Below are positions 1 to 7,100 of a stretch of 64,000 nt of DNA, piece after piece. Source of the DNA: Candidatus Gastranaerophilales bacterium. GTDB lineage: Bacteria; Cyanobacteriota; Vampirovibrionia; Gastranaerophilales; Gastranaerophilaceae. Both the position numbers and the translations under genes were made by a program. Each line of letters starts with the position of its first letter. Position 1 is the stretch's first letter. Location of the stretch: positions 62,001 to 126,000 of the forward strand of contig CALUYS010000003.1 of NCBI GenBank assembly GCA_944325065.1, in the 5' to 3' direction. The notes under the pieces were generated by a model. The model saw only the letters and a program-made list of their open reading frames with translations. It was not told where the DNA came from and ran no database searches.

Positions 1-1
1 T

Positions 2-568
2 AACAATATAAATAATACTTTAAAAAAAGGCGGTATTATAGCTTTTGTAACCGATACTGTTTGGGGCATAGGCTGTTTGCCCAATAATGAAAAAGCAGTT
101 AAAAAAATATATCAAATAAAACATCGTGAAATAAAAAAACCTTTAATACTTATGTCAAATAAATTCAATTATTTAAAAAAATACATTGAGAATAACAGTC
201 AAGAAATGATGAATAATCTGGTTAAAAAATATTTTCCTGGTGCTTTAACAATTGTAAGTAAAAAATCAAATTTAACACCGGTATTCTTAACTTCAAATAT
301 GTCTACAATTGGGATTCGTGTGCCTGATAATATTATTTTTCAAAAAATTTGTAACATAATTGATGGACATGTTCTTGCAACTACAAGTGCTAATATTTCA
401 GGTAATCCAAGTGGTAAATCTTTTCAGGATGTGAATAATGAACTTGGCGATAAAGTTGATTATATTTTTGAAGATTATGGATTTAAAGCAAAAGGACTCG
501 AATCAACAGTTATAAAAATTGAAAATAATAAGATTGATATTTTACGTCAAGGTGCTATTTTTTTATGA
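2..568 (+). CDS. tsaC: L-threonylcarbamoyladenylate synthase (TsaC/Sua5/YrdC family), 5' end cut by window edge
   Basis: The enzyme makes threonylcarbamoyl-AMP from threonine, bicarbonate and ATP, the first step of the t6A modification of ANN-decoding tRNAs. The reading frame is open from base 2, ahead of the first possible start (TTG at 77), and the upstream codons read GGIIAFVTDTVWGIGC, the family's N-terminal nucleotide-binding signature. The real start therefore lies just outside the window. Further family marks are the KxR-like KHREIKKP segment, the PGALTIV segment and the TTSANISGNPSG segment. The C-terminus (ESTVIKI then ILRQGAI) is the normal end of the short TsaC form, so no Sua5 C-terminal domain is present. 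It is followed after 40 bp by rsgA on the same strand. Confidence 0.93.
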   Translation, partial: NNINNTLKKGGIIAFVTDTVWGIGCLPNNEKAVKKIYQIKHREIKKPLILMSNKFNYLKKYIENNSQEMMNNLVKKYFPGALTIVSKKSNLTPVFLTSNMSTIGIRVPDNIIFQKICNIIDGHVLATTSANISGNPSGKSFQDVNNELGDKVDYIFEDYGFKAKGLESTVIKIENNKIDILRQGAIFL

Positions 569-608
569 TTTTATAGTCAAAATATTTAAAATATTGTAAA
601 ATTATTAA

Positions 609-1643
609 ATGGAAAAAGGTAAAGTTTTTAAAATACACTCAGATTTTTATTATATAGATTCAAATGCTAATATTTTTGAATGCAAGTTAAAAGAAGTTAT
701 AAAAAAACAAAAACAAAATGTATTAGTTGGTGATAATGTATTTTTTAAAAAAATAAGTCAAACTAATAACCAAGGTATAATATATAAAGTTGCTGATAGA
801 ATAAATGAACTAACACGTCCAAAAGTTTCAAATATTAACCAAGCAATGCTTGTTATTGCGTTAAAAGAACCAAATTTAAGTCATATTCAAATTAATCGTT
901 TTTTGTGTTTTTTTGAATATAGTAAAATAAAACCATTGATCTGTTTTAATAAATCTGATTTATGTGAAGAAAATGAAATAGAAAAAAATGTAAATATTTA
1001 TAAAAATATAGGATATGAAACAATTATTACAAGTATTAAAACTGGTGAAGGCTTTTGTGAATTAAAAAATAAATTAATAAATAAAACAACCGTATTATCT
1101 GGTGTTTCAGGTGTAGGTAAATCATCAATAATTAATAAATTAAATAGCCAATTAATGTTAAAAACAAACAAAGTTAGCAAAAAAAATGACAAAGGAACAC
1201 ACACTACGCGGCACTTGCAAATGTATAATTTAAATTTCGAAAATTCTAATGAAACTTTTATAATTGATACACCTGGATTTTCATATTTGAGTTTTGATTT
1301 TATTTTGCCAAATGAACTTGATTCTTTATTTATTGAATTTAATCAATACAAAAAAATGTGTAAGTATAACAATTGTACTCATACTAATGAACAATATTGT
1401 AATATAATAAATAATGTAGGATGTAATATTGAAGTTTCACGCTATGAAAGTTATTTAAGTTTTTTAAATGAAGCTAAAAAATATAAAGATAAATTAACAT
1501 ATAGTGGAAATAAAGTTGAATTAAATTATAAAACAAATCAGCAAAAAACATATGTCAAAATAAGTGAAAAAAAACGTATAGATTCAAGACGATTGCAAAA
1601 ACAAAAGATAAAAAATAAAATAGAGGAAGAAAATGAAATTTGA
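609..1643 (+). CDS. rsgA: Ribosome small subunit-dependent GTPase A
   Basis: RsgA is a circularly permuted GTPase that checks late assembly of the 30S ribosomal subunit. The permuted order is visible: the G4 motif NKSD (residues 114-117) comes before the P-loop GVSGVGKS (165-172) and the G3 motif DTPGF (220-224). An N-terminal OB-fold-like region (1-70) and a C-terminal zinc site (C251, C256, H258, C264) complete the family layout. Length (344 residues) is normal, with a lysine/arginine-rich tail expected to touch rRNA. Its last 11 bases overlap the start of the prenyl synthase gene, so the two are probably translated from one message. Confidence 0.96.
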   Translation: MEKGKVFKIHSDFYYIDSNANIFECKLKEVIKKQKQNVLVGDNVFFKKISQTNNQGIIYKVADRINELTRPKVSNINQAMLVIALKEPNLSHIQINRFLCFFEYSKIKPLICFNKSDLCEENEIEKNVNIYKNIGYETIITSIKTGEGFCELKNKLINKTTVLSGVSGVGKSSIINKLNSQLMLKTNKVSKKNDKGTHTTRHLQMYNLNFENSNETFIIDTPGFSYLSFDFILPNELDSLFIEFNQYKKMCKYNNCTHTNEQYCNIINNVGCNIEVSRYESYLSFLNEAKKYKDKLTYSGNKVELNYKTNQQKTYVKISEKKRIDSRRLQKQKIKNKIEEENEI

Positions 1644-2496
1644 AGATTATAAAAAAATAATTGAAAAAAAACTTGACGAATATTTAGAAATAAAATATCC
1701 AGAAAAAATTTACAAATCAATGCGATATTCAGTTTTAAATGGTGGTAAACGTTTAAGACCTATAATGTTACTTGAAACTATAAAAATGATAACAGGTGAT
1801 TATGTTATAGGTTTACCTTCTGCTTGTGCAATAGAAATGCTGCATTGTCAAAGTTTAATACATGATGATTTGCCTTGTATGGATAATGATGATTACAGAC
1901 GAGGAAAATTGACAAATCACAAAGTATATGGAGAATCAACTGCAATATTGGCAGGAGATGCTTTATTATCATTTGCACCTCAAATAATTATTAATTATTC
2001 AAATGTTGATAAAGTTACGAAAATAAAAATTTTAAATGAATTTTTTAATGCAGCTGGTGTTTATGGTATTATTGCAGGTCAAATTATGGATTTAGATAGT
2101 GAAGGAAAAGATATATCCTATGAAACTTTAAGTTATATTCACTCAAAAAAAACAAGTGCATTGTTTGAGTCTGCTATTCGTATTGGTTCTATTTTAGCAA
2201 ATGTTGAAAATGACATATTGAATGAATTAACAAAATTTGCTCAGTATTTTGGTATGGCATTTCAAATTTCAGACGATATAATTGACGCAACTCAAAGTTT
2301 TGAGGTATTAGGAAAAACTCCAAAAAAAGATGAAAAAGTATCTAAAGCAACATTTGTTAAATTTTTTGGATTGGATGAATCAAAAATTAAATTAAACTAT
2401 TATTGTGAACGTTGTTGTGATATACTAGAAAATAACAAATTTAAATCTAAAATATTTATAGAATTGGTTAATAGTATAAAAAAGAGGGTTAATTAA
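1633..2496 (+). CDS. Short-chain polyprenyl diphosphate synthase (FPP/GGPP synthase)
   Basis: It condenses isopentenyl diphosphate with allylic diphosphates to give farnesyl or geranylgeranyl diphosphate, the precursors of undecaprenyl carrier lipid, quinone tails and other isoprenoids. The first aspartate-rich motif is DDLPCMDNDD (residues 78-87), with the two-residue insertion of the bacterial type, and the second is DDIIDAT near residue 216. GGKRLRP (37-43) is the usual substrate-binding box. The 287-residue length fits IspA/CrtE enzymes. Chain length cannot be fixed from sequence alone. The start overlaps rsgA by 11 bp, and DUF212 follows two bases after the stop, so this is an operon. 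Confidence 0.93.
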   Translation: MKFEDYKKIIEKKLDEYLEIKYPEKIYKSMRYSVLNGGKRLRPIMLLETIKMITGDYVIGLPSACAIEMLHCQSLIHDDLPCMDNDDYRRGKLTNHKVYGESTAILAGDALLSFAPQIIINYSNVDKVTKIKILNEFFNAAGVYGIIAGQIMDLDSEGKDISYETLSYIHSKKTSALFESAIRIGSILANVENDILNELTKFAQYFGMAFQISDDIIDATQSFEVLGKTPKKDEKVSKATFVKFFGLDESKIKLNYYCERCCDILENNKFKSKIFIELVNSIKKRVN

Positions 2497-2498
2497 TA

Positions 2499-2954
2499 AT
2501 GGCAAATTGTGCAAGTTCAGGATTATATATGCTATTTACAGGAATAGAAGCAGCTATAATTGCTCAATTGTTAAAATTTTTTGGCTATATTCTTCTTAAT
2601 CAAAAAATAGATTGGAGAATGCTTGTGACTACAGGAGGGATGCCTTCAAGTCACAGTGCAGGTGTGGTTGGCTTAACAACGGCAGTTGCAATAGTTTGTG
2701 GTATAAATTCAGTTGAATTTGCAATATCAACAACATATGCACTAGTTGTTATGTACGATGCTGCCGGTTTAAGACGTTCTGCTGGAAAAATGGCACAGTG
2801 TTTGAATCGTATTATGGATGATATATACCAACATAATCCAATTGATGCAGGCCATAAACTCAAAGAACTATTAGGGCACACTCCGTTAGAGGTATTTTTA
2901 GGTGCTATTACAGGAATTATTATTGCCTATATAAATTTTGTTTTATTACTATAA
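2499..2954 (+). CDS. Divergent PAP2 family (DUF212) membrane protein
   Basis: A 151-residue membrane protein of the divergent PAP2/acid phosphatase-haloperoxidase-related family, common in cyanobacteria, plants and Firmicutes. The family signatures GGMPSSHSA (about residues 46-54) and YDAAGLRR (about 86-93) are intact, and there are about four hydrophobic segments. The SSHS and R residues correspond to a PAP2-like phosphatase site, so a lipid diphosphate phosphatase role is possible. Next to a prenyl diphosphate synthase this suggests isoprenoid phosphate handling, but that is inference. It starts two bases after the previous stop and ends one base before the kinase start. Confidence 0.88.
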   Translation: MANCASSGLYMLFTGIEAAIIAQLLKFFGYILLNQKIDWRMLVTTGGMPSSHSAGVVGLTTAVAIVCGINSVEFAISTTYALVVMYDAAGLRRSAGKMAQCLNRIMDDIYQHNPIDAGHKLKELLGHTPLEVFLGAITGIIIAYINFVLLL

Positions 2955-2955
2955 T

Positions 2956-4632
2956 ATGGATTATGATTTTATACAACAATTAAATATTCCTTGTGCTGTT
3001 TTTAATGAACAAAATAATATTGTTTTATTAAATGTTTGCTTTGTTGAAGAATTTGGTAGCATTAAAAATATCAATCGTTTTAAAAATAAGTTTGACTTTG
3101 ATTTTTGTGTCCTTGAACCTGAAAAAAATATTAATCTTACTCCCATTGATTTTTGTCTTATGTCAGATGAAAATTTTTTTACTATTGTTAATTATCGAAG
3201 CGAAAATACTAATTTAAAATTTTACGAATTAAATTCTTATATTAAAAATAGACAAAAAATATTAATATTTAAAAATATAACATATGAAAATAAATATCAA
3301 AAAATATATGCTAGTTTTACTAAACTTGAAAATTATAAAAATGATTTAGAACTTGAAAATAAAAAATTAAATGAACTTAAAGATAACGCTCAACTTCAAA
3401 TTTTAAAAATGAATATATTAAATCGTATTAATGATAAAATTAGAAAATCTATTGATTATAATGAAATTATCTTGTCTGCTTTAAAAGAAATACGTCCATT
3501 AATAAATGCATTTACAATTTCATTTGCAAAATTTGAAAGAAAAGGAATATTTAAAGTTACACATATTTATCCTAGAACAAAAAGTGTTTTAGCTCTTGAT
3601 GCAAAATTTATTTTATCAGATAACGAGTTTGAAAAACTTTCAAAAAGAAAATATATAACTACATTTGTATTAAAACCATTTGAAAAAAGTAATAAATTTT
3701 TTAAAAGTCCATTATTTAGAATACTTCTACCAATATTTCATCAGAAAAAATTACTTGGTATAATAATAGGTTTTTCCAAACAAAAAATTAGTTTAACAAC
3801 ACAAAATGACTTAATTTCATCACTTTCAGTTCAAATATCTCAATCTTGCGGTCTTGCTAATTTATTTGATAAAGTGAACAGTACTAATAAAGAACTTAAA
3901 AAAACTTTAAGTGAATTAAAGGAGACTCAAATTCATTTAATTAACTCAGAAAAAATGGCATCTTTAGGGCAACTTATAGCAGGTGTTGCACATGAAATAA
4001 ATACACCATTAGCTTCTATAAACTCAAATAATAATATATCTTTTAAAGTAATAAAAAATTTATTTTCAAATTATCCAAATGAAAATTATATACATAAGCT
4101 GCAATATATTAATAAACTTGATAATGAAGCAATAAAACGTATAAAAAATATTGTTATTTCATTGAAAAAATTTGTAAGACTAGATGAAGCACAACTCCAA
4201 AGTGTAAATGTTAATGATGAAATTGATTTGACTTTAGAATTATTAAATCACGAACTAAAAAATAAAATAACTATTATTAAAAATTATTCAAATGTTAAAC
4301 AAATAAAATGTTATCCAAATTTATTAAATCAGGTATTTATGAATTTAATAATAAATGCAAAACAAAGTATTAAAGGATTTGGAGAAATTGAAATTACTAC
4401 ATTTATGAATGATAATGTTCTTGAAATAATCTTTAAAGATACAGGTTGTGGTATAGCTAAAAAAAATGTAAAAAAGATATTCAATCAAGGCTTTACTACT
4501 AAACCTTATGGAGAAGGAACAGGACTGGGTCTTGCTATATGTAAAAAAATTATTGAAAAACATAATGGGAATATAACTTTTGAATCAAAAGTTAATGTGG
4601 GAACTACATTCAAAATTGAACTACCTTATTAA
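2956..4632 (+). CDS. Soluble sensor histidine kinase with GAF-like input domain
   Basis: A 558-residue kinase without membrane segments. The N-terminus (1-110) is PAS-like. A short coiled coil (about 115-150) leads to a GAF-like sensor domain (about 160-305) and a second coiled coil. The phosphoacceptor box reads LIAGVAHEINTPLAS, with the histidine at about 346. The ATPase domain shows the N box NLIINAKQS, the G1 box DTGCGIA and the loop GEGTGLGLAICKKI. This is the HisKA subfamily that carries an E-I-N after the histidine. ATG at 2956 was preferred to the upstream TTG at 2938 because it follows the previous stop directly. No response regulator lies beside it. It is the last gene of the forward run. 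Confidence 0.9.
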   Translation: MDYDFIQQLNIPCAVFNEQNNIVLLNVCFVEEFGSIKNINRFKNKFDFDFCVLEPEKNINLTPIDFCLMSDENFFTIVNYRSENTNLKFYELNSYIKNRQKILIFKNITYENKYQKIYASFTKLENYKNDLELENKKLNELKDNAQLQILKMNILNRINDKIRKSIDYNEIILSALKEIRPLINAFTISFAKFERKGIFKVTHIYPRTKSVLALDAKFILSDNEFEKLSKRKYITTFVLKPFEKSNKFFKSPLFRILLPIFHQKKLLGIIIGFSKQKISLTTQNDLISSLSVQISQSCGLANLFDKVNSTNKELKKTLSELKETQIHLINSEKMASLGQLIAGVAHEINTPLASINSNNNISFKVIKNLFSNYPNENYIHKLQYINKLDNEAIKRIKNIVISLKKFVRLDEAQLQSVNVNDEIDLTLELLNHELKNKITIIKNYSNVKQIKCYPNLLNQVFMNLIINAKQSIKGFGEIEITTFMNDNVLEIIFKDTGCGIAKKNVKKIFNQGFTTKPYGEGTGLGLAICKKIIEKHNGNITFESKVNVGTTFKIELPY

Positions 4633-4633
4633 T

Positions 4634-4988
4634 AAAAATATTAACAATTTAAAACAAAAGAAGTACGAGTATATTGATAAGTTTTAATGTCAGTAATATT
4701 TTTATTTATGTTTTGAACTTTAACGTTCATATTAACATAGAATTTTTGCATTAAAGCTATATCATTCATGCTATTTAACATTTTATTTGCATCAACTTCT
4801 TTTACTAAACTAGGATTGTCAACTTGAGCCCTTGCATATTTTTGTATTAATGCGTTATCTATAAAATCTTTTGCTTGAAATGCCATAATCATTATCCCCT
4901 ATTAAAATTTTTAACCAAATCTTTAAATATCTTTTATATATTTCTTATATACAAATAAAAACAATTAAAGAACAAAAATTGCTCATTT
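4634..4988. repeat. Direct repeat, copy A (355 bp), carrying a small gene
   Basis: This block recurs at 6521-6875 in the same orientation with an exact offset of 1887 bp. Reading the two side by side I find six differences, all transitions. Five fall in the small gene and all five are silent third-position changes. The sixth is upstream of the gene. The repeat begins two bases after the kinase stop codon and its far end forms the left arm of a hairpin. Confidence 0.95.
4641..4886 (-). CDS. Small orphan protein, copy A of a duplicated gene
   Basis: An 81-residue protein starting MAFQAKDFIDNAL and ending in TSFVLNC. It is probably cytosolic: no signal peptide or membrane segment, mixed helical character, one cysteine at the very end. 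The ATG at 4886 is nine bases from an AGGGG ribosome site; an ATG two codons upstream (4892) is too close to it. I do not recognise the family. The protein is residue-for-residue identical to the copy at 6528-6773, while the DNA differs at five silent positions. That pattern argues for a real, selected product. No function can be assigned. Confidence 0.8.
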   Translation of the reverse strand: MAFQAKDFIDNALIQKYARAQVDNPSLVKEVDANKMLNSMNDIALMQKFYVNMNVKVQNINKNITDIKTYQYTRTSFVLNC

Positions 4989-5003
4989 AAAGCAATTTTT
5001 GTT
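4971..5003 (-). terminator. Hairpin downstream of the 268-residue orphan gene
   Basis: A perfect 13-bp inverted repeat (4971-4983 with 4991-5003, seven-base loop), T-rich after the stem in the reverse direction. It lies just past the stop of the gene at 5038-5844. The left arm belongs to repeat copy A, so the hairpin straddles the repeat boundary and is absent at copy B. Confidence 0.6.
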
Positions 5004-5037
5004 AAAAAATATTAATATTTATTATAAAATTTTATTT

Positions 5038-5844
5038 TTAATTTTTATTTAATACCTTTTTTGTATCAGTAAAAAAACTCTTAAAATTTTCCTGTAGTTC
5101 AGGGTTATTTTTTACTTCTTCAGGTATATAATTTATTATGATATTATTAATATATTGATTGCATTTTGCACTATCTTGTTTATATTTATTACCATGATTT
5201 TGAAGCTCTTTTAATGCTCTCATAGTATATGATAATTTATTGTACTTATTTTTAGTAAAATATGCATATTTTAAATAAGCCATAGATAATTTTTTACAAT
5301 TATCAAATGTTGGTTCACATTGATATTGCTTATTAAGAACTAAATGTTCTTCAAGACGCTTAGATATTTCATCATTTTGTTTTTGTATAGCTAAAAGATC
5401 TATAGTACTTATTCTTTGCATATAAAAAGAATTCATATAAGGCATTTCTTTTGCGACTTGTTTTCCTAAATCCATTTTTTGATCTAAAATAACATAATAA
5501 TCTGCATCTTTTCTATATATTAATCTTTGTTTACCTTGAAGCAGATCAGTTGAAAAACCTTGGTCTTCATTTTGCGATGAAATCCATGTAAGATTTACTT
5601 TAACTCCATAAAAACTTTTTTTTACATCTTTAGGATCTGTGAATTTTATTACATTTTCTATATCTATTTCCTTATTATCTTTCATAGCTTTAAAAGATTT
5701 TGGTCCTAGTAATTTAATTTCTACATTACGTTTTTTGTAATCATTTAACTTATTAATAATATATTTATATGCATTAGATTGATGAAATTTTGTAGTTTCT
5801 CTTCCTAAGGTTTGAAATGTTATACCATTTGAAATAGCATGCAT
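5038..5844 (-). CDS. Orphan hypothetical protein, 268 residues
   Basis: I do not recognise this protein. It has no signal peptide or membrane segment and is rich in lysine, asparagine and glutamine. Residues 1-130 look alpha/beta, with a GVKVNLTWIS strand. Residues 150-268 look helical, with TPR-like spacing of aromatic and leucine residues (for example LSMAYLKYAYFTKNK). A strong ribosome site (AAAGGAGA) supports the ATG at 5844. The leader contains NGITFQ (residues 6-11), resembling a short motif in several other orphan proteins of this window. It lies with maf between the two copies of the 355-bp repeat. Confidence 0.75.
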   Translation of the reverse strand: MHAISNGITFQTLGRETTKFHQSNAYKYIINKLNDYKKRNVEIKLLGPKSFKAMKDNKEIDIENVIKFTDPKDVKKSFYGVKVNLTWISSQNEDQGFSTDLLQGKQRLIYRKDADYYVILDQKMDLGKQVAKEMPYMNSFYMQRISTIDLLAIQKQNDEISKRLEEHLVLNKQYQCEPTFDNCKKLSMAYLKYAYFTKNKYNKLSYTMRALKELQNHGNKYKQDSAKCNQYINNIIINYIPEEVKNNPELQENFKSFFTDTKKVLNKN

Positions 5845-5917
5845 ATTTAATCTCCTTTGTATTTATTACACTTATAGTGTAGTATAAAATAAAAAAAAGT
5901 CAAGCATTTCAAATATT

Positions 5918-6502
5918 TTATAAATAAATATTAAATTTTTTTAAATAAGTTATAAAATTTTCTTTAGGGAAACCAACAACATTTGAAAAACTACCTTCAA
6001 TTTTTTGAACAAAACCATCTGGGAATTCTTGGATACCATATGCTCCAGCTTTGTCATAGGGTTTAAAATTTAAAATATAATTTTTAATTTGCTTGTCATT
6101 TAATTCATTAAAATATACATTTGTTGTTGAAGAATAAGTTATATATTTATTATTTTCTGTTTCATAAATACAAACGGAGGTAACAACTTGGTGCTTTTTA
6201 TTTGATAATGACTTTAAAATATTAATAGCATTTTGATAATTCTTTGGTTTTAAAAGAATTTTTTTATCATTCACAACAACTGTATCAGCAGAAATAATTA
6301 TAGATTTATTTTTTACTTGGTTTATAACGTTTTTAGCTTTATTAAAAGCTATATATTCAATTTTATTGTAGGAGAAAATATCATTTTCATTGACTGGTTC
6401 ATCATAATTTGAGGGAATAATTTTAAAATCTATATTAAAACTTTTTAATATTTCTTTTCTTCTTGGAGAATTTGAAGCAAGTATAATTTCCTTAGTACTC
6501 AT
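5918..6502 (-). CDS. maf: Maf-type nucleoside triphosphate pyrophosphatase
   Basis: Maf proteins hydrolyse dTTP, UTP or modified nucleotides to monophosphates and are linked to house-cleaning and division arrest. The signature is complete: LASNSPRRKEIL (residues 8-19), the ISADTVVV segment with the catalytic aspartate (about 69-76), and DKAGAYGIQ (about 150-158). Length (194 residues) is normal. The gene starts 19 bp from repeat copy B and so is inside the interval bounded by the two direct repeats. Recombination between them would delete maf and its orphan neighbour. Confidence 0.95.
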   Translation of the reverse strand: MSTKEIILASNSPRRKEILKSFNIDFKIIPSNYDEPVNENDIFSYNKIEYIAFNKAKNVINQVKNKSIIISADTVVVNDKKILLKPKNYQNAINILKSLSNKKHQVVTSVCIYETENNKYITYSSTTNVYFNELNDKQIKNYILNFKPYDKAGAYGIQEFPDGFVQKIEGSFSNVVGFPKENFITYLKKFNIYL

Positions 6503-6520
6503 AAATTAATTATATTACAA

Positions 6521-6875
6521 AAAAATATTAACAGTTCAAAACAAAAGAAGTACGAGTATATTGATAAGTTTTGATGTCAGTAATGTTTTTATTTATGTTT
6601 TGAACTTTAACGTTCATATTAACATAGAATTTTTGCATTAAAGCTATATCATTCATGCTATTTAACATTTTATTTGCATCAACTTCTTTTACTAAACTAG
6701 GATTGTCAACTTGAGCCCTTGCATATTTTTGTATTAATGCGTTGTCTATAAAATCTTTTGCTTGAAATGCCATAATCATTATCCCCTATTAAAATTTTTA
6801 ACCAAATCTTTAAATATTTTTTATATATTTCTTATATACAAATAAAAACAATTAAAGAACAAAAATTGCTCATTT
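6521..6875. repeat. Direct repeat, copy B (355 bp), carrying a small gene
   Basis: Partner of the block at 4634-4988, same orientation. Homology starts at an AAAAATATTAAC string and ends at GCTCATTT, after which the flanks are unrelated. There are no inverted termini or transposase, so this looks like a segmental duplication rather than an insertion sequence. Confidence 0.95.
6528..6773 (-). CDS. Small orphan protein, copy B of a duplicated gene
   Basis: It encodes exactly the same 81 residues as the gene at 4641-4886. All DNA differences inside the coding region are silent third-base transitions. It shares the same AGGGG ribosome site and start context. The upstream (right) flank leads into the 225-bp region before the SLH gene, which is divergently transcribed, so this copy may use a different promoter from copy A. 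Function unknown. Confidence 0.8.
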   Translation of the reverse strand: MAFQAKDFIDNALIQKYARAQVDNPSLVKEVDANKMLNSMNDIALMQKFYVNMNVKVQNINKNITDIKTYQYTRTSFVLNC

Positions 6876-6953
6876 TAATTAATTTTATTAAGTTATATTA
6901 AGAATTATATATATTAATTAATAAATTTAAACTTTATCCTTACTACATAAAAA

Positions 6954-6983
6954 GTTTAATAAAAATCATCAAATAGTTATAAT
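6954..6983 (+). promoter_or_regulatory. Possible promoter for the SLH protein gene
   Basis: A consensus TATAAT (6978-6983) lies about 118 bp upstream of the SLH start, with only a weak GTTTAA match in the -35 position (6954-6959, 18-bp spacer). If used, it would give a leader of over 100 bases. In such AT-rich DNA a chance match is quite possible. Confidence 0.3.
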
Positions 6984-7100
6984 AGATTATCTTTTTTGGT
7001 AATGAATAAAAGTGTGTTTCAAAAACATAATTTTATGTAACGAAATTTTAAAGTTTGTAAATTATCATTTACAAAAAAATTCCAAAATAGGAGGAAAGAG

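Noticed and set aside
5838-5900. Possible short gene or attachment site between the orphan gene and maf
   Set aside because: Only A/T-rich spacer with the ribosome site of the orphan gene; no repeat or tRNA-like structure.
4634-6875. Composite transposon bounded by the two 355-bp repeats
   Set aside because: No transposase, inverted ends or target duplication; the repeats look like a plain segmental duplication.
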